DNA of 64,000 nt from Corynebacterium sp. HS2168-gen11 (GTDB lineage: Bacteria > Actinomycetota > Actinomycetes > Mycobacteriales > Mycobacteriaceae), in contig NZ_JANUXR010000004.1 in the NCBI RefSeq assembly GCF_024834075.1, positions 1 to 64,000 of the forward strand, given 5' to 3'. The position numbers and the translations under genes are program-made. Of the stretch, positions 8,375 through 17,396 are shown in pieces. Positions within the stretch are counted from its first letter, which is position 1, and each line of letters opens with the position of its first letter. Below the pieces are notes generated by a model. The model saw only the letters and a list, made by a program, of their open reading frames with translations, did not search any database and was not told the DNA's origin.

Positions 8375-9397
8375 ATGTCCGCTCCAACTACTGCCTTTCA
8401 AGCATTTTTAGATACCCCAACACCGACTATTGACCAAGTACGTGAGGTATTTGCACCGGTCATTATTGGCGACTACGACGACGCGCAAATTGCCGCCTTG
8501 CTCGCTACCATTCGCACTCGCGGTGAAACTTTCGCCGATATTGCCGGCATTGCGCAAGCCTTTCTCAAAGCTGCACGCCCGTTTCCAATTCCAGGCACCG
8601 GCGTTCTTGATACCGCTGGTACCGGCGGTGATCGCTGCAATACCATTAATATTTCAACCGGCGCGTCGTTAATCACCGCTGCAGGTGGCTGCAAAGTCAT
8701 TAAATGCGGTAACCGTTCGGTCAGTTCCCAGTCGGGTTCTGCTGATGTGTTAGAAGCATTAAATATTCCTCTCGATCTCAACCCAGAACGAGCAGTACGC
8801 CAGTTCGAAGCCTCTAACTTCACGTTCCTATTTGCCCCTGCCTACCATCCAGCAGTGGCCAATGTTGCCCATGTTCGCAAAGCACTTGGCGTGCCAACCA
8901 TCTTTAACACCATCGGCCCAGTGCTCTCACCGGTCCGCCCTGACCTTCAGCTGATGGGTGTGGCGAATCCAAAGATCGGCCAACTGATTGCCGAAGTATT
9001 TGCCAATTTAGGCCGCAAACGCGCACTCGTAATACACGGCTCTGGCATGGACGAGATTGCCTTGCACGGTCCAACCACCATTTGGGAACTTGATCCAACC
9101 GGCACAATCGAGCAGTATACGATCACCCCATCTGATCTTGGCTTGCCAGAATACTCACTCGACCAGCTTGCTGGTGGCGATAGCCACACCAATGCCACTT
9201 TCTTGCGCGAAACTTTTGCCGGCCGCGGACCTGCCGCTCATCGCGACGCTCTTGCTGCATCTGCCGGTGCCATGTTCTATTTGCACCAGGTTGTGCCAAC
9301 TCTTCGCGCCGGCGTTGAGCATGCTCTCGAGCTGCTTGAAACCGGTGTCGTACACACCTGGTTACAACGCCATGAGGAGGCGAATTATGGCGACTAA
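8375..9397 (+). CDS. trpD: Anthranilate phosphoribosyltransferase
   Basis: 340 residues with the glycosyltransferase family 3 signature: DTAGTGGDRCNTINIST (PRPP loop), KCGNRSVSSQSGSADVLE and NTIGPVLSP. Transfers phosphoribose from PRPP to anthranilate. ATG 8375 is preceded by GAAGGA. Its last 11 bases overlap the start of trpCF. Confidence 0.96.
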   Translation: MSAPTTAFQAFLDTPTPTIDQVREVFAPVIIGDYDDAQIAALLATIRTRGETFADIAGIAQAFLKAARPFPIPGTGVLDTAGTGGDRCNTINISTGASLITAAGGCKVIKCGNRSVSSQSGSADVLEALNIPLDLNPERAVRQFEASNFTFLFAPAYHPAVANVAHVRKALGVPTIFNTIGPVLSPVRPDLQLMGVANPKIGQLIAEVFANLGRKRALVIHGSGMDEIALHGPTTIWELDPTGTIEQYTITPSDLGLPEYSLDQLAGGDSHTNATFLRETFAGRGPAAHRDALAASAGAMFYLHQVVPTLRAGVEHALELLETGVVHTWLQRHEEANYGD

Positions 9398-10808
9398 GCT
9401 ACCAACCATTCTCGAAACAATCGTCGCCACTCGGCGCACGCATCTGCCTGACATCCAAAGCCGCATCGCTCACGTGGATCCCACAACGCTCGCAGTCTCA
9501 ACGCGCAGCTTGGCCGCGCACTTGCAAGGCAGGGGAGCAGGACATTTCATTTTGGAATGCAAGTCGGCGTCGCCGTCGCTTGGCCTGATTCGCCCGGAGT
9601 ATCACCCAGGGGAAATTGCGCGGGTCTATTCTCGCTATGCCAGCGCGATCTCCGTGTTGTGCGAGCCAGCCTATTTCGGCGGCGATTATGATCATCTCGC
9701 AACCGTGGCAGCCAATACGCATCTTCCGGTCTTGTGCAAAGACTTCATCATTGATCCTTGCCAAATTATCGCCGCACGCTATTTTGGCGCCGATGCTATC
9801 TTGTTGATGCTCAGCGTGCTTGACGACGCCACCTACACCACCCTTGCCACATTGGCAGCAAGCCTTGGGCTTGATGTCTTAACAGAGGTGAGCACTGCTG
9901 ATGAAGCGGTACGCGCGCGTGGATTAGGTGCTCGGATTGTGGGTATTAACCATCGCAATTTACATGATCTCAGCATTGACTTGTCTCGTCTTGATGCGTT
10001 GGCAACACTGCTGGATGATGAGACAATCATTGTTGCTGAGTCTGGTATTCGAGATCACGCAACCGTGACACGGCTACAAGGAAAGTGCAATGGTTTTCTG
10101 GTGGGTTCCCAATTAACTTCGCAGCCTGATATTGACCGCGCAGCGCGCACGCTGATCTATGGCACACATAAGGTCTGTGGACTCACAACACCAGCAAGCG
10201 CACAGCTCGCCAAAAGTGCTGGTGCTGTGTATGGCGGTCTTATTTTTGAGGATTCAAGTATTCGCAATGTTTCACGTGAAACATCGCAAACCATCATTGC
10301 TGCTGAACCGGGCTTAAACTATGTTGCTGTTTCACGGCGTACCAGTGGCTGGGATCGTCTCATGCAGCCTGGCATTGTTGCCGTGCAGATTCATAGCCCG
10401 TATCAAGGTTCTGTTTCAAAAGAAGCGGCCCTTATCGCACAGGTTCGCCGTGAGGTTGGACCAGAAATTGAACTCTGGCGAGCCATTGCAATGGATCAGG
10501 AGCATGGTCCCACGTTGGCTTGTGAGCTAGCAGAGAGCGTCGATACGCTCGTGCTTGATAGTGGGGCAGGTGGTACGGGTAAAAGTTTTGCGTGGGAGCG
10601 GATTCCTGCGGCCGTGTTAGATAAGAGTTTGTTGGCAGGTGGCATTCATGCGGGCAATGTGACTGCGGCACTGCAGGTGGGTGCGGCAGGGTTGGATTTG
10701 AACTCTGGCGTGGAGTATCCGCGTGAGTCGAAGTTTGCAGGTGCCAAGGATGCGCATGCCGTGCAGGCGGTACTACACACTATTCGTCGTTACTATCAGG
10801 GAGTATAA
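9387..10808 (+). CDS. trpCF: Bifunctional indole-3-glycerol phosphate synthase / phosphoribosylanthranilate isomerase
   Basis: 473 residues in two TIM barrels. IGPS occupies about 1-255 (FILECKSASPSLG, LCKDFIIDPCQI, GINHRNL, AESGI) and PRAI about 256-473 (KVCGLT with the catalytic Cys, LDSGAGGTGKSF, LAGGIHAGNV, DLNSGVE). The fused order is that of enteric and corynebacterial TrpC(F). ATG 9387 has GAGGAGG 6 bases upstream, far better than any earlier in-frame start. A perfect parS (10268-10283) lies in the PRAI part and encodes NVSRETS. Confidence 0.96.
   Translation: MATKLPTILETIVATRRTHLPDIQSRIAHVDPTTLAVSTRSLAAHLQGRGAGHFILECKSASPSLGLIRPEYHPGEIARVYSRYASAISVLCEPAYFGGDYDHLATVAANTHLPVLCKDFIIDPCQIIAARYFGADAILLMLSVLDDATYTTLATLAASLGLDVLTEVSTADEAVRARGLGARIVGINHRNLHDLSIDLSRLDALATLLDDETIIVAESGIRDHATVTRLQGKCNGFLVGSQLTSQPDIDRAARTLIYGTHKVCGLTTPASAQLAKSAGAVYGGLIFEDSSIRNVSRETSQTIIAAEPGLNYVAVSRRTSGWDRLMQPGIVAVQIHSPYQGSVSKEAALIAQVRREVGPEIELWRAIAMDQEHGPTLACELAESVDTLVLDSGAGGTGKSFAWERIPAAVLDKSLLAGGIHAGNVTAALQVGAAGLDLNSGVEYPRESKFAGAKDAHAVQAVLHTIRRYYQGV
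10268..10283. other. parS site (perfect) inside trpCF
   Basis: TGTTTCACGTGAAACA, identical to the consensus. In the trpCF frame it spells N-V-S-R-E-T. Known corynebacteria keep clustered parS sites near oriC. Confidence 0.95.
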
Positions 10809-12059
10809 ATGTTTCAACCAGATACCACTCAACACACGAGATTACCGGCCTATTTTGGACCATTTGGCGGGCAGTTTGTGCCGGAGTCATTGCTGCCGGC
10901 GCTTGATCAGTTAGAAGCAGCGTTTGTCGACGCGATGGCTGATGAGGTCTTTTTACAGGAGTTTCATCGCTATTTAGAGCAATATTTGGGTAGGCCAACA
11001 CCTTTAACCTTGTGTCAGAACTTGCCGCTGGCTGGTGAAGGCAAAGATCAGGTGCGTATCTTTTTGAAGCGCGAAGATTTAGTGCACGGTGGCGCACATA
11101 AGACGAACCAGGTGATTGGCCAAGCACTGCTTGCAAAACGGATGGGGAAGACACGTATTATTGCCGAAACTGGCGCTGGGCAGCACGGTACGGCGACAGC
11201 ACTGGCATGCGCCTTGTTGGGCTTAGAGTGTGTGATTTATATGGGTGCGCAAGATGTGGCACGCCAGCAACCCAACGTGTACCGCATGGAGCTCATGGGC
11301 GCGACGGTGATACCTGTGCATGCAGGTGCAGGCACATTAAAGGATGCCGTGAATGAAGCGCTGCGCGATTGGACTGCGAGTTTTCATACTTCCCATTATT
11401 TGCTGGGGACTGCGGCAGGTCCGCACCCGTTTCCAACGATTGTGAAGGAATTTCACCGGGTTATTTCACGTGAAACCAAGCAACAATGCGCCACACAGCT
11501 TGGGAAGTTACCTGATTTAGTTGTGGCATGCGTGGGTGGCGGCTCGAACGCCATTGGTATGTTTGCGGAGTTTATTGGAGAGCCAACAGTTGAACTCGTT
11601 GGTGCCGAACCTGGCGGTAAGGGCATTGCATCTGGGAAGCATGGCGCCACAATTAGCAACGGCACCACCGGTGTACTGCACGGAACGCACAGCTATTTAA
11701 TGAGCAGCCCTGAAGGGCAAGTACTGGAATCGCATTCGATTTCTGCGGGTTTGGATTATCCAGGCGTTGGCCCTGAACATGCCTATTTAGCACACACTGG
11801 GCGTGCAACGTACGTGCCAGTAACGGATGCTGCAGCACTCGAAGCATTCCAGTTGCTGAGCCGCCATGAGGGCATTATTCCAGCTCTTGAATCGAGCCAT
11901 GCACTTGCATATGCCTTAGAGCGTGCACGGCAAGCTGCGGCCACTGGTGAACAGTTGGATATTGTGGTGTGCCTTTCAGGCAGAGGAGATAAGGATATTG
12001 ATCATGTGCGCCGCCTGCTTCATACGGACGCAACGCACGTTTCAAAGGATGAATCATGA
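10809..12059 (+). CDS. trpB2: Tryptophan synthase beta chain, second copy
   Basis: 416 residues, canonical TrpB. PLP site HGGAHKTNQ (Lys98), [68 protein letters not shown]. It closely follows the enteric TrpB pattern, including [14 protein letters not shown] in the communication domain that contacts TrpA. Its ATG follows the trpCF stop without a gap, and its end overlaps trpA by 4 bases. This placement and the conserved residues make it the likely TrpA partner. It carries a parS at 11462-11477 (I-S-R-E-T). Confidence 0.96.
   Translation: MFQPDTTQHTRLPAYFGPFGGQFVPESLLPALDQLEAAFVDAMADEVFLQEFHRYLEQYLGRPTPLTLCQNLPLAGEGKDQVRIFLKREDLVHGGAHKTNQVIGQALLAKRMGKTRIIAETGAGQHGTATALACALLGLECVIYMGAQDVARQQPNVYRMELMGATVIPVHAGAGTLKDAVNEALRDWTASFHTSHYLLGTAAGPHPFPTIVKEFHRVISRETKQQCATQLGKLPDLVVACVGGGSNAIGMFAEFIGEPTVELVGAEPGGKGIASGKHGATISNGTTGVLHGTHSYLMSSPEGQVLESHSISAGLDYPGVGPEHAYLAHTGRATYVPVTDAAALEAFQLLSRHEGIIPALESSHALAYALERARQAAATGEQLDIVVCLSGRGDKDIDHVRRLLHTDATHVSKDES
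11462..11477. other. parS site inside trpB2
   Basis: TATTTCACGTGAAACC, 14 of 16 matches to parS. Read in frame as V-I-S-R-E-T. Confidence 0.8.
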
Positions 12060-12889
12060 GTCGTTACCAACAGTTATTTGATCGTCTTGGCCCCGACACC
12101 GGCGCGTTTGTACCGTTTGTCATGTTGGGTGATCCCACGTTTGAAATCTCAGAAGCAATCATCGACACGGTTGTCGCTGCAGGTGCCGATGCTCTCGAAC
12201 TCGGTATTCCATTTTCCGATCCAGTTGCCGATGGCCCAACAATTGCCAGCGCCCACGTACGTACACTCGCGCAAGGCATGACCGTTTCGCGTTCTTTCGA
12301 GCTTGTCGCACGTATTCGCACAAAGTACCCACAGCTACCAATTGGATTATTGGTATATAGCAATATGGTGGTTTCACGTGAAACCATGCAATTTTATGCT
12401 GACTGTGCGGCAGCTGGTGTTGATAGTGTGCTCGTTCCAGATGTGCCACTGCGTGAAAGCGCACCACTACGTCTGGCAGCAGAAGCCCATGCTATTGCGC
12501 AGATTTTTATCGCGCCCGCTGGTGCAACTGCCACCACACTTGCTGAAGTAGCGAAGTATTCACAAGGGTATATTTATGCCATTTCGCGCGACGGTGTCAC
12601 CGGTACCCAATTACGCGCGCAAACCAAAGGTCTCGACACAACCGTAGCGCAACTGCGCGCATACGGCGGCGCACCGGTATTCCTCGGATTCGGCATTTCG
12701 ACTCCTGCGCATGTGCATGACGCCATTGCCGCGGGTGCGACTGGCGCGATTAGTGGTTCCGCATTAACTGCCATTGTGGAACGACATCTGCCATTGGCCG
12801 ATACCGAGGAGGCACGCTCAGCACTCCTGACAGATGTGGCAAGCTTTGTAACTGCCATGAAACAGGGCACTCTTCTTGGCGAAGCATAA
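12056..12889 (+). CDS. trpA: Tryptophan synthase alpha chain
   Basis: 277 residues, TIM barrel. Catalytic Glu48 ([10 protein letters not shown]) and Asp59 (DG) are present, as are VPDVPL, the GVTG loop and GFGIS. Cleaves indole-glycerol phosphate to indole for TrpB. ATG overlaps the trpB2 stop (ATGA). A parS lies at 12370-12385; the residues VVSRETMQ it encodes replace a segment that is not conserved in other TrpA proteins. Last gene of the operon. Confidence 0.96.
   Translation: MSRYQQLFDRLGPDTGAFVPFVMLGDPTFEISEAIIDTVVAAGADALELGIPFSDPVADGPTIASAHVRTLAQGMTVSRSFELVARIRTKYPQLPIGLLVYSNMVVSRETMQFYADCAAAGVDSVLVPDVPLRESAPLRLAAEAHAIAQIFIAPAGATATTLAEVAKYSQGYIYAISRDGVTGTQLRAQTKGLDTTVAQLRAYGGAPVFLGFGISTPAHVHDAIAAGATGAISGSALTAIVERHLPLADTEEARSALLTDVASFVTAMKQGTLLGEA
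12370..12385. other. parS site inside trpA
   Basis: GGTTTCACGTGAAACC, a perfect palindrome with 14 of 16 matches to parS, read in frame as V-S-R-E-T. Confidence 0.85.
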
Positions 12890-13441
12890 TGCTTTTGGGC
12901 TCGCTCGAGCCATTGGGGGAGTATTATTTGCCCATTTTTAGTAGCGATAGACCCGCGCTAGACCCTTGCTCTAAAACGTCACTGTGACGAATTAGGGCGA
13001 GGGGAACAGTCTTGTAGAAAACAAGCGAAAATACCAAACATTGGCGGCAAATATTGGTAAAACTGGGGTGTGCGTGCGATGGCTCTAAGCGATAGGTGCG
13101 TGAGAGAAGTAGTGCGCGCTGATTGGTCACGCATGGTGGGCGGCGAAAGTTCTGTCGCGAATGAGATGTCACTGCCGCAACTCAAACGTGAACCATACCG
13201 CACGAGCGACTTGTTGCTCACTCAACACTTGACGCCAGCAGGGAAGTACACCGCCAGACTGTCACTCAATCCAATCACTACATTTTATTTACATTTACCA
13301 CAATCTAAATAATGCATTCGTGTTCAGGTGGTCCGCGCCGAACAATCTACGCTCTCAAATCAACCCAAGTATTGCCATTTTTATTTACATTGCAAACAAT
13401 GCAATATGACAATACAGATAAATCGTTCTAGACTGGCTGTC
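12890..13441. other. Gene-free interval after the trp operon
   Basis: No supported gene. A short hairpin GGCTCG/CGAGCC follows trpA by about 10 bases but has no T-run. CGTCAC/GTGACG near 12977 is a small palindrome. The right part (13270-13440) is AT-rich and should contain the promoter of the Rieske gene; ATTGCA-AACAA-TGCAAT (13389-13405) is a perfect inverted repeat that could be an operator. Confidence 0.5.
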
Positions 13442-13828
13442 ATGTCAAGCAATCAACAACAGCCACGCACCTGCAGCCGTCGTATGTTCCTTCTGGGTAC
13501 AGCCACCACATTTGCAGGTCTCGCACTTGCTGCCTGTGGCAAAGATCCAGTCACCCTCGGAATTAGTGACGTTCCCGTTGGCAGTGCCATTATTATCGAC
13601 GATGTCATCCTCGCCCAACCAACAGCAGGGGAATATAAGGCTTATTCGACTGACTGCCCACACCAACACTCCCGCATTTCGATCGTCGAAGGTGATGTTG
13701 TGCGCTGTCCTACGCACGATTCCAGGTTCTCAATCATCGATGGATCCGTGATCGAAGGCCTCGCACGAGCACCAATGACCGAGCTCACCATGGAATTAGA
13801 CGGCAATACCGCCCACATCAGCTTCTAA
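13442..13828 (+). CDS. Tat-exported Rieske [2Fe-2S] lipoprotein
   Basis: 128 residues. The N-terminus has a twin-arginine motif (CSRRMFLLG, 11-19), a hydrophobic stretch and a lipobox LAAC with Cys32, so a folded iron-sulfur protein anchored on the outer face of the membrane is predicted. The Rieske cluster ligands are C72-P-H74 and C89-P-T-H92. Small arsenite-oxidase-like or ubiquinol-type Rieske domains of this size serve as electron carriers; the partner is not evident nearby. The ATG at 13442 was chosen because it gives a compact Tat signal; the longer frame from 13328 adds 38 residues with no sense as a leader. A symporter follows 20 bases later and may be co-transcribed. Confidence 0.85.
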   Translation: MSSNQQQPRTCSRRMFLLGTATTFAGLALAACGKDPVTLGISDVPVGSAIIIDDVILAQPTAGEYKAYSTDCPHQHSRISIVEGDVVRCPTHDSRFSIIDGSVIEGLARAPMTELTMELDGNTAHISF

Positions 13829-13848
13829 CCAACTATTACAATGGGACC

Positions 13849-14817
13849 ATGACGTCACTGGTAACTCGTGTTGATCCCCTCATTTTCTTAATACTTGGCG
13901 CGTGCCTGCTCGCATTCTTCTTTCCTGCTGCAGGCCACGCCGCTGTACTCGTCAGTCTCATCACCTCAATAGCCATCGCGATACTCTTCTTCCTCTACGG
14001 CGCCAGACTCTCCACTCACGACGCTCTCAAAGCTCTCGCACACTGGCGCTTGCATCTCACCATCGCCAGTTTCACCTATCTCGTCTTTCCGCTGATTGGC
14101 CTTGCCCTTCAACCACTCAGCCACATTCTCGGACCTGCCCTCTACGCAGGCATGTTATACCTCACACTAGTGCCCTCGACGGTACAATCGTCGATTGCAT
14201 TCACCTCCATCGCAGGCGGCAATGTCGGTGGCGCAATTATTTCGGCATCCTTGAGCAATCTCCTTGGCGTGGTCCTGACACCGGTACTGGTCATGACACT
14301 GCTACAGACCAACACCGGCGTGCGTATCGACGCACACATCTTCGCCAATATCGCCTTCCAACTGCTATTGCCTTTTGTGCTTGGCCAACTCGCACGACCC
14401 TGGATAGGTGAGTGGGCCGGGCATAAACTGACCAAGATAGTTGATCGCGGTTCCATTACCCTCGTGGTCTATAGCGCAATGAGTGCAGGATTTGTGGCCA
14501 ATTTGTGGTCGCAGATTACCACGTGGCATTTAGGGATACTTACCGCGTTATCAGTAATCATCGTGGTTGCGATGCTGATGCTTTCGCGCACTGTCGCGAA
14601 AGTCTTGAGGTTTTCAGAAGCAGATACCAAAGCAATTCAGTTCTGTGGGTCGAAGAAGTCATTAGCCACGGGCCTGCCGATGGCAGCGATTATTTTTGGT
14701 GGAGGAGATCAAAGCATCTTGATATTACCACTGATGATCTTTCATCAAGTACAGTTACTGATCTGTTCTTGGTTGGCTGCCCGTTATGCTCATGAAGCAC
14801 AAAAGGGAGTACACTAG
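13849..14817 (+). CDS. Bile acid:sodium symporter-like (SBF-like/BASS) membrane transporter
   Basis: 322 residues with about ten helices. Family marks are FFLYGARLS in the second helix, LVPSTVQSSIAFTSIAGGNVGGAIISAS in the middle and FCGSKKSLATGLPMA in the eighth helix, all typical of the YfeH/P7-type branch of the BASS superfamily. Members move organic anions or arsenite with sodium or protons; the substrate here is unknown. Close spacing to the Rieske gene suggests one transcript. Confidence 0.82.
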   Translation: MTSLVTRVDPLIFLILGACLLAFFFPAAGHAAVLVSLITSIAIAILFFLYGARLSTHDALKALAHWRLHLTIASFTYLVFPLIGLALQPLSHILGPALYAGMLYLTLVPSTVQSSIAFTSIAGGNVGGAIISASLSNLLGVVLTPVLVMTLLQTNTGVRIDAHIFANIAFQLLLPFVLGQLARPWIGEWAGHKLTKIVDRGSITLVVYSAMSAGFVANLWSQITTWHLGILTALSVIIVVAMLMLSRTVAKVLRFSEADTKAIQFCGSKKSLATGLPMAAIIFGGGDQSILILPLMIFHQVQLLICSWLAARYAHEAQKGVH

Positions 14818-14854
14818 AGTCTTATTCATTCAAAGCATGTACAAGGAAGATATA

Positions 14855-15163
14855 ATGGACCGTCTGTATATCCGCCTCGATCTCGAAGTTCCAGGTGCTG
14901 GATCTACTACTCATATTGCAGAATTAGATCCAATTAGTAGCGAAGCTTGTAACCTCTTGCGCATCGTCGAACTTGATCCAGCAGGCACTGTACAAGGCAT
15001 GGCCACCCCAGAAAAAACTCTTGGCATTACAACACCACCACAACCAGTAGTGCCGCATCCAAATCAATATGGCAATTTTCCTGACATTAAAACTCAAGCT
15101 GTGACTGAAACAGAATTCGAAGAACTCTGGGAACAAGCGCTTACGCAGTTCCCGAATTTCTAG
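14855..15163 (+). CDS. Small protein of unknown function (DUF6881-like)
   Basis: 102 residues, acidic and soluble. Starts MDRLYIRLDLEVP, then IAELDP, RIVELDPAGTVQG, TLGITTPP and a C-terminal ETEFEELWEQAL. This order of motifs recalls DUF6881-type small proteins (ELD ... R-x-V-E-x-D-x-x-G ... EFE-x-x-W), but the match is by eye. ATG 14855 follows AAGGAAG; an upstream in-frame ATG at 14837 would add six residues. Transcription ends at the parS palindrome 20 bases later. Confidence 0.55.
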   Translation: MDRLYIRLDLEVPGAGSTTHIAELDPISSEACNLLRIVELDPAGTVQGMATPEKTLGITTPPQPVVPHPNQYGNFPDIKTQAVTETEFEELWEQALTQFPNF

Positions 15164-15183
15164 GGCGTACGAGAGCTGACAAA

Positions 15184-15221
15184 GTAAGGGTCAATGTTTC
15201 ACGTGAAACATTGACCCTTAC
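15184..15221. terminator. 38-bp perfect palindrome between convergent genes, containing parS
   Basis: GTAAGGGTCAATGTTTCAC is followed directly by its reverse complement. Centre 15202/15203. It lies between the stop codons of two convergent genes (15163 on + and 15231 on -), so it is well placed as a shared terminator or cruciform, although no long T-run follows. The centre 15195-15210 is a perfect parS. Confidence 0.6.
15195..15210. other. parS site (perfect) within an intergenic palindrome
   Basis: TGTTTCACGTGAAACA at the exact centre of the 38-bp palindrome described above. Confidence 0.95.
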
Positions 15222-15230
15222 CCATGTGTG

Positions 15231-15821
15231 TTAGTTCCAGTCCACCAAGCAACCAGGATGTGTGCTGAACAAGGCTAGCAGTCCTTGTTGTCGTCGTAAA
15301 GCATCGCCCCACACATCAGTGCTGTTGAAAATATCTTGTGGCAAACATGGAGCCAACAGCCAACGATCAGCAGCAATTTCTGCTTCCAACGCGCCTGGTT
15401 CCCACATGGTGCAGCCGGTATAAATACGACCCACACGCATCGCATCTTGCACATCAGTTGGCTGCACCGGCAAACGCACATAACCAATCCGATTGGCTAT
15501 GCGATGCAGATACTGATGATTCTCGAGGTCTACGCCGATTTTGGTAAACACCAGCATATGCGCAGTGCTGCGTGCCTCCTTCCCACCTGTAAAAATCACC
15601 GACGGACTCGCAACCCATTCCGACCATTGCGGAAATTCTTGCGCAACCGCAGTTGTGGTTGGCGCATGAATCTGCAAAGCAACTGAGCCTTGATCAGAAT
15701 GCTCAACCACCAACAATGCTGCGCGTCGATAGGTCTGCTCTTGATCACAGGGAAACGATAGCAACAACATACCAGGTGCTACCTGCCGTGGATCGCAGCT
15801 CAGAACTTCTATTTCTTCCAC
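15231..15821 (-). CDS. YqgE/AlgH (UPF0301) family protein
   Basis: 196 residues matching UPF0301: PGMLLLSFPCDQEQTYRRAALLVVEHSDQGSVALQIHAPT near the start, then FTGGKEARSTAHMLVFTK and CTMWEPGALEAEI. A soluble protein of unknown biochemical role, widely conserved. The open frame extends back into pcnA, but a GTG at 15821 (MEEIEVL) has AAAGG 7 bases upstream, on the overlapping pcnA stop codon (15832-15834); the GTG one codon earlier is an alternative. Translationally coupled to pcnA. Confidence 0.85.
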   Translation of the reverse strand: MEEIEVLSCDPRQVAPGMLLLSFPCDQEQTYRRAALLVVEHSDQGSVALQIHAPTTTAVAQEFPQWSEWVASPSVIFTGGKEARSTAHMLVFTKIGVDLENHQYLHRIANRIGYVRLPVQPTDVQDAMRVGRIYTGCTMWEPGALEAEIAADRWLLAPCLPQDIFNSTDVWGDALRRQQGLLALFSTHPGCLVDWN

Positions 15822-15831
15822 CACAACACCT

Positions 15832-17346
15832 TTAGGAATCAGCTGAACGTTCGTCCCACCACTGCAACAAATACTTGGTGGCAAGCTCTTTATCCATCGG
15901 GCCAAGTTCGAGGCGCAACTCTTTCAAATATGACCACGCTTGACCCACTTCCGGACCTGCCGGAAGATTCAACAACTGCATAATCTCATGACCATCGAGT
16001 TCAGGACGAACCTTTGCCAAATCTTCTTGCGCCGCAATAATGTCGATGCGCTCGAGCAGATAGTCATAGGTACGTTGTAATCGCGCTGCTTTTCGCTTAT
16101 TCCGAGTCGTGCAATCGGCGCGCACTAACTTGTGCAAGCGGGGGAGCAGCTTACCGGCATCTGCCACATATCGACGCACCGCTGAATCTGTCCATTTGCC
16201 CTCGCCAAAACCGTGGAAACGCATATGTAAAAACACCAGCTGTCCAACGTCATTGACCATCGCTTTGGAATAGCGCAGATGACGCATGCGACGACGAACA
16301 ATCCTTGCTCCAACAACCTCATGATGATGGAAACTTACTTTGCCGCGCTCATCAAAGGCTCGAGTCTCAGGCTTGCCAATATCATGCAGCAAGGCAGCCC
16401 ATCGCAAAACCAAATCCGGACCATCTTCTTCTTGATCCATTGCCTGCTTGAGCACAGTGAGTGAATGTGCATAGACATCCTTATGCTGCTGATGTTCATC
16501 CTGCGTCATGCGCAAGGCCACCAATTCTGGATACACAAGAGCGGCCATACCGGAATCAACCAGTACATCAATACCAACCCAAGGCTGCTGACCCAACATC
16601 AACTTATCCAATTCAGCGCGCACGCGTTCAACCGTGATGCGGCTTAACTGACCAGCCATTTCCTCGAGCGCGGTCCACACTCTTGGAGCAACGGAGAATC
16701 CTAACTGAGAACTAAACCTGGCGGCACGCAGCATACGCAAAGGATCATCGTGGAAACTTTGCTCTGGTGTGGCTGGCGTGTCAAGGCGTCGTAAAGCCAT
16801 ATCTTCCAAACCGCCAACTGGATCATGGAATATCATGTCGCCAGTCGCAGTGATTTCAACTGCCATCGCATTACAGCGGAAATCGCGGCGGATGAGATCG
16901 CCCTCTAAAGTGTCGCCAAACTGCACCTCTGGGTTGCGCGATTGACCGTCATAACTATCAGCGCGGAACGTTGTGATTTCGATCTGCTGGCCATTTTTTT
17001 CGGCCGAAACGGTACCGAATTCAATGCCGGTATCCCAGACTACATCGGCGGTTGCTTCCAAGATCTCCATCACCACGTTCGGACGGGCGTCAGTGGTGAA
17101 ATCAAGATCATTGCCCAATACCCCCAAGAGGGCATCACGAACCGAGCCACCAACTAAATACAGATGGTGTCCACGGGCGTTGAATGCTTGCGCTAACGGC
17201 AGCAAATGCTGCATGAGTGGCGTAAGTGCTGCCTGCACAGTCGTCGAGGCAGTGTCGATGTTGAAAATTGGGGTTTCAATCTCAGGGGTAGTCACAGAGG
17301 CAAAGTCTACCGTGAAAGCGTGCCAAACACCCGCTTCAGCCCTCAA
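15832..17346 (-). CDS. pcnA: CCA tRNA nucleotidyltransferase
   Basis: 504 residues. Nucleotidyltransferase head with LVGGSVRDALLG and the metal-binding DLDFTTDA (DxD), RRDFRCNAMA, HDDPLRMLRAARFSSQLGF; C-terminal HD domain with LLHDIGK and FHHHEVVGA. This is the actinobacterial class II CCA-adding enzyme with HD domain (Rv3907c type). The tRNA-Ala genes in this window lack encoded CCA, so such an enzyme is required. Divergent from the NUDIX gene, as in mycobacteria. Confidence 0.92.
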   Translation of the reverse strand: MRAEAGVWHAFTVDFASVTTPEIETPIFNIDTASTTVQAALTPLMQHLLPLAQAFNARGHHLYLVGGSVRDALLGVLGNDLDFTTDARPNVVMEILEATADVVWDTGIEFGTVSAEKNGQQIEITTFRADSYDGQSRNPEVQFGDTLEGDLIRRDFRCNAMAVEITATGDMIFHDPVGGLEDMALRRLDTPATPEQSFHDDPLRMLRAARFSSQLGFSVAPRVWTALEEMAGQLSRITVERVRAELDKLMLGQQPWVGIDVLVDSGMAALVYPELVALRMTQDEHQQHKDVYAHSLTVLKQAMDQEEDGPDLVLRWAALLHDIGKPETRAFDERGKVSFHHHEVVGARIVRRRMRHLRYSKAMVNDVGQLVFLHMRFHGFGEGKWTDSAVRRYVADAGKLLPRLHKLVRADCTTRNKRKAARLQRTYDYLLERIDIIAAQEDLAKVRPELDGHEIMQLLNLPAGPEVGQAWSYLKELRLELGPMDKELATKYLLQWWDERSADS

Positions 17347-17396
17347 GATGGTGTTGAATCACACGCATAAGCCAGCAACTAGGTATCATCACAAGG

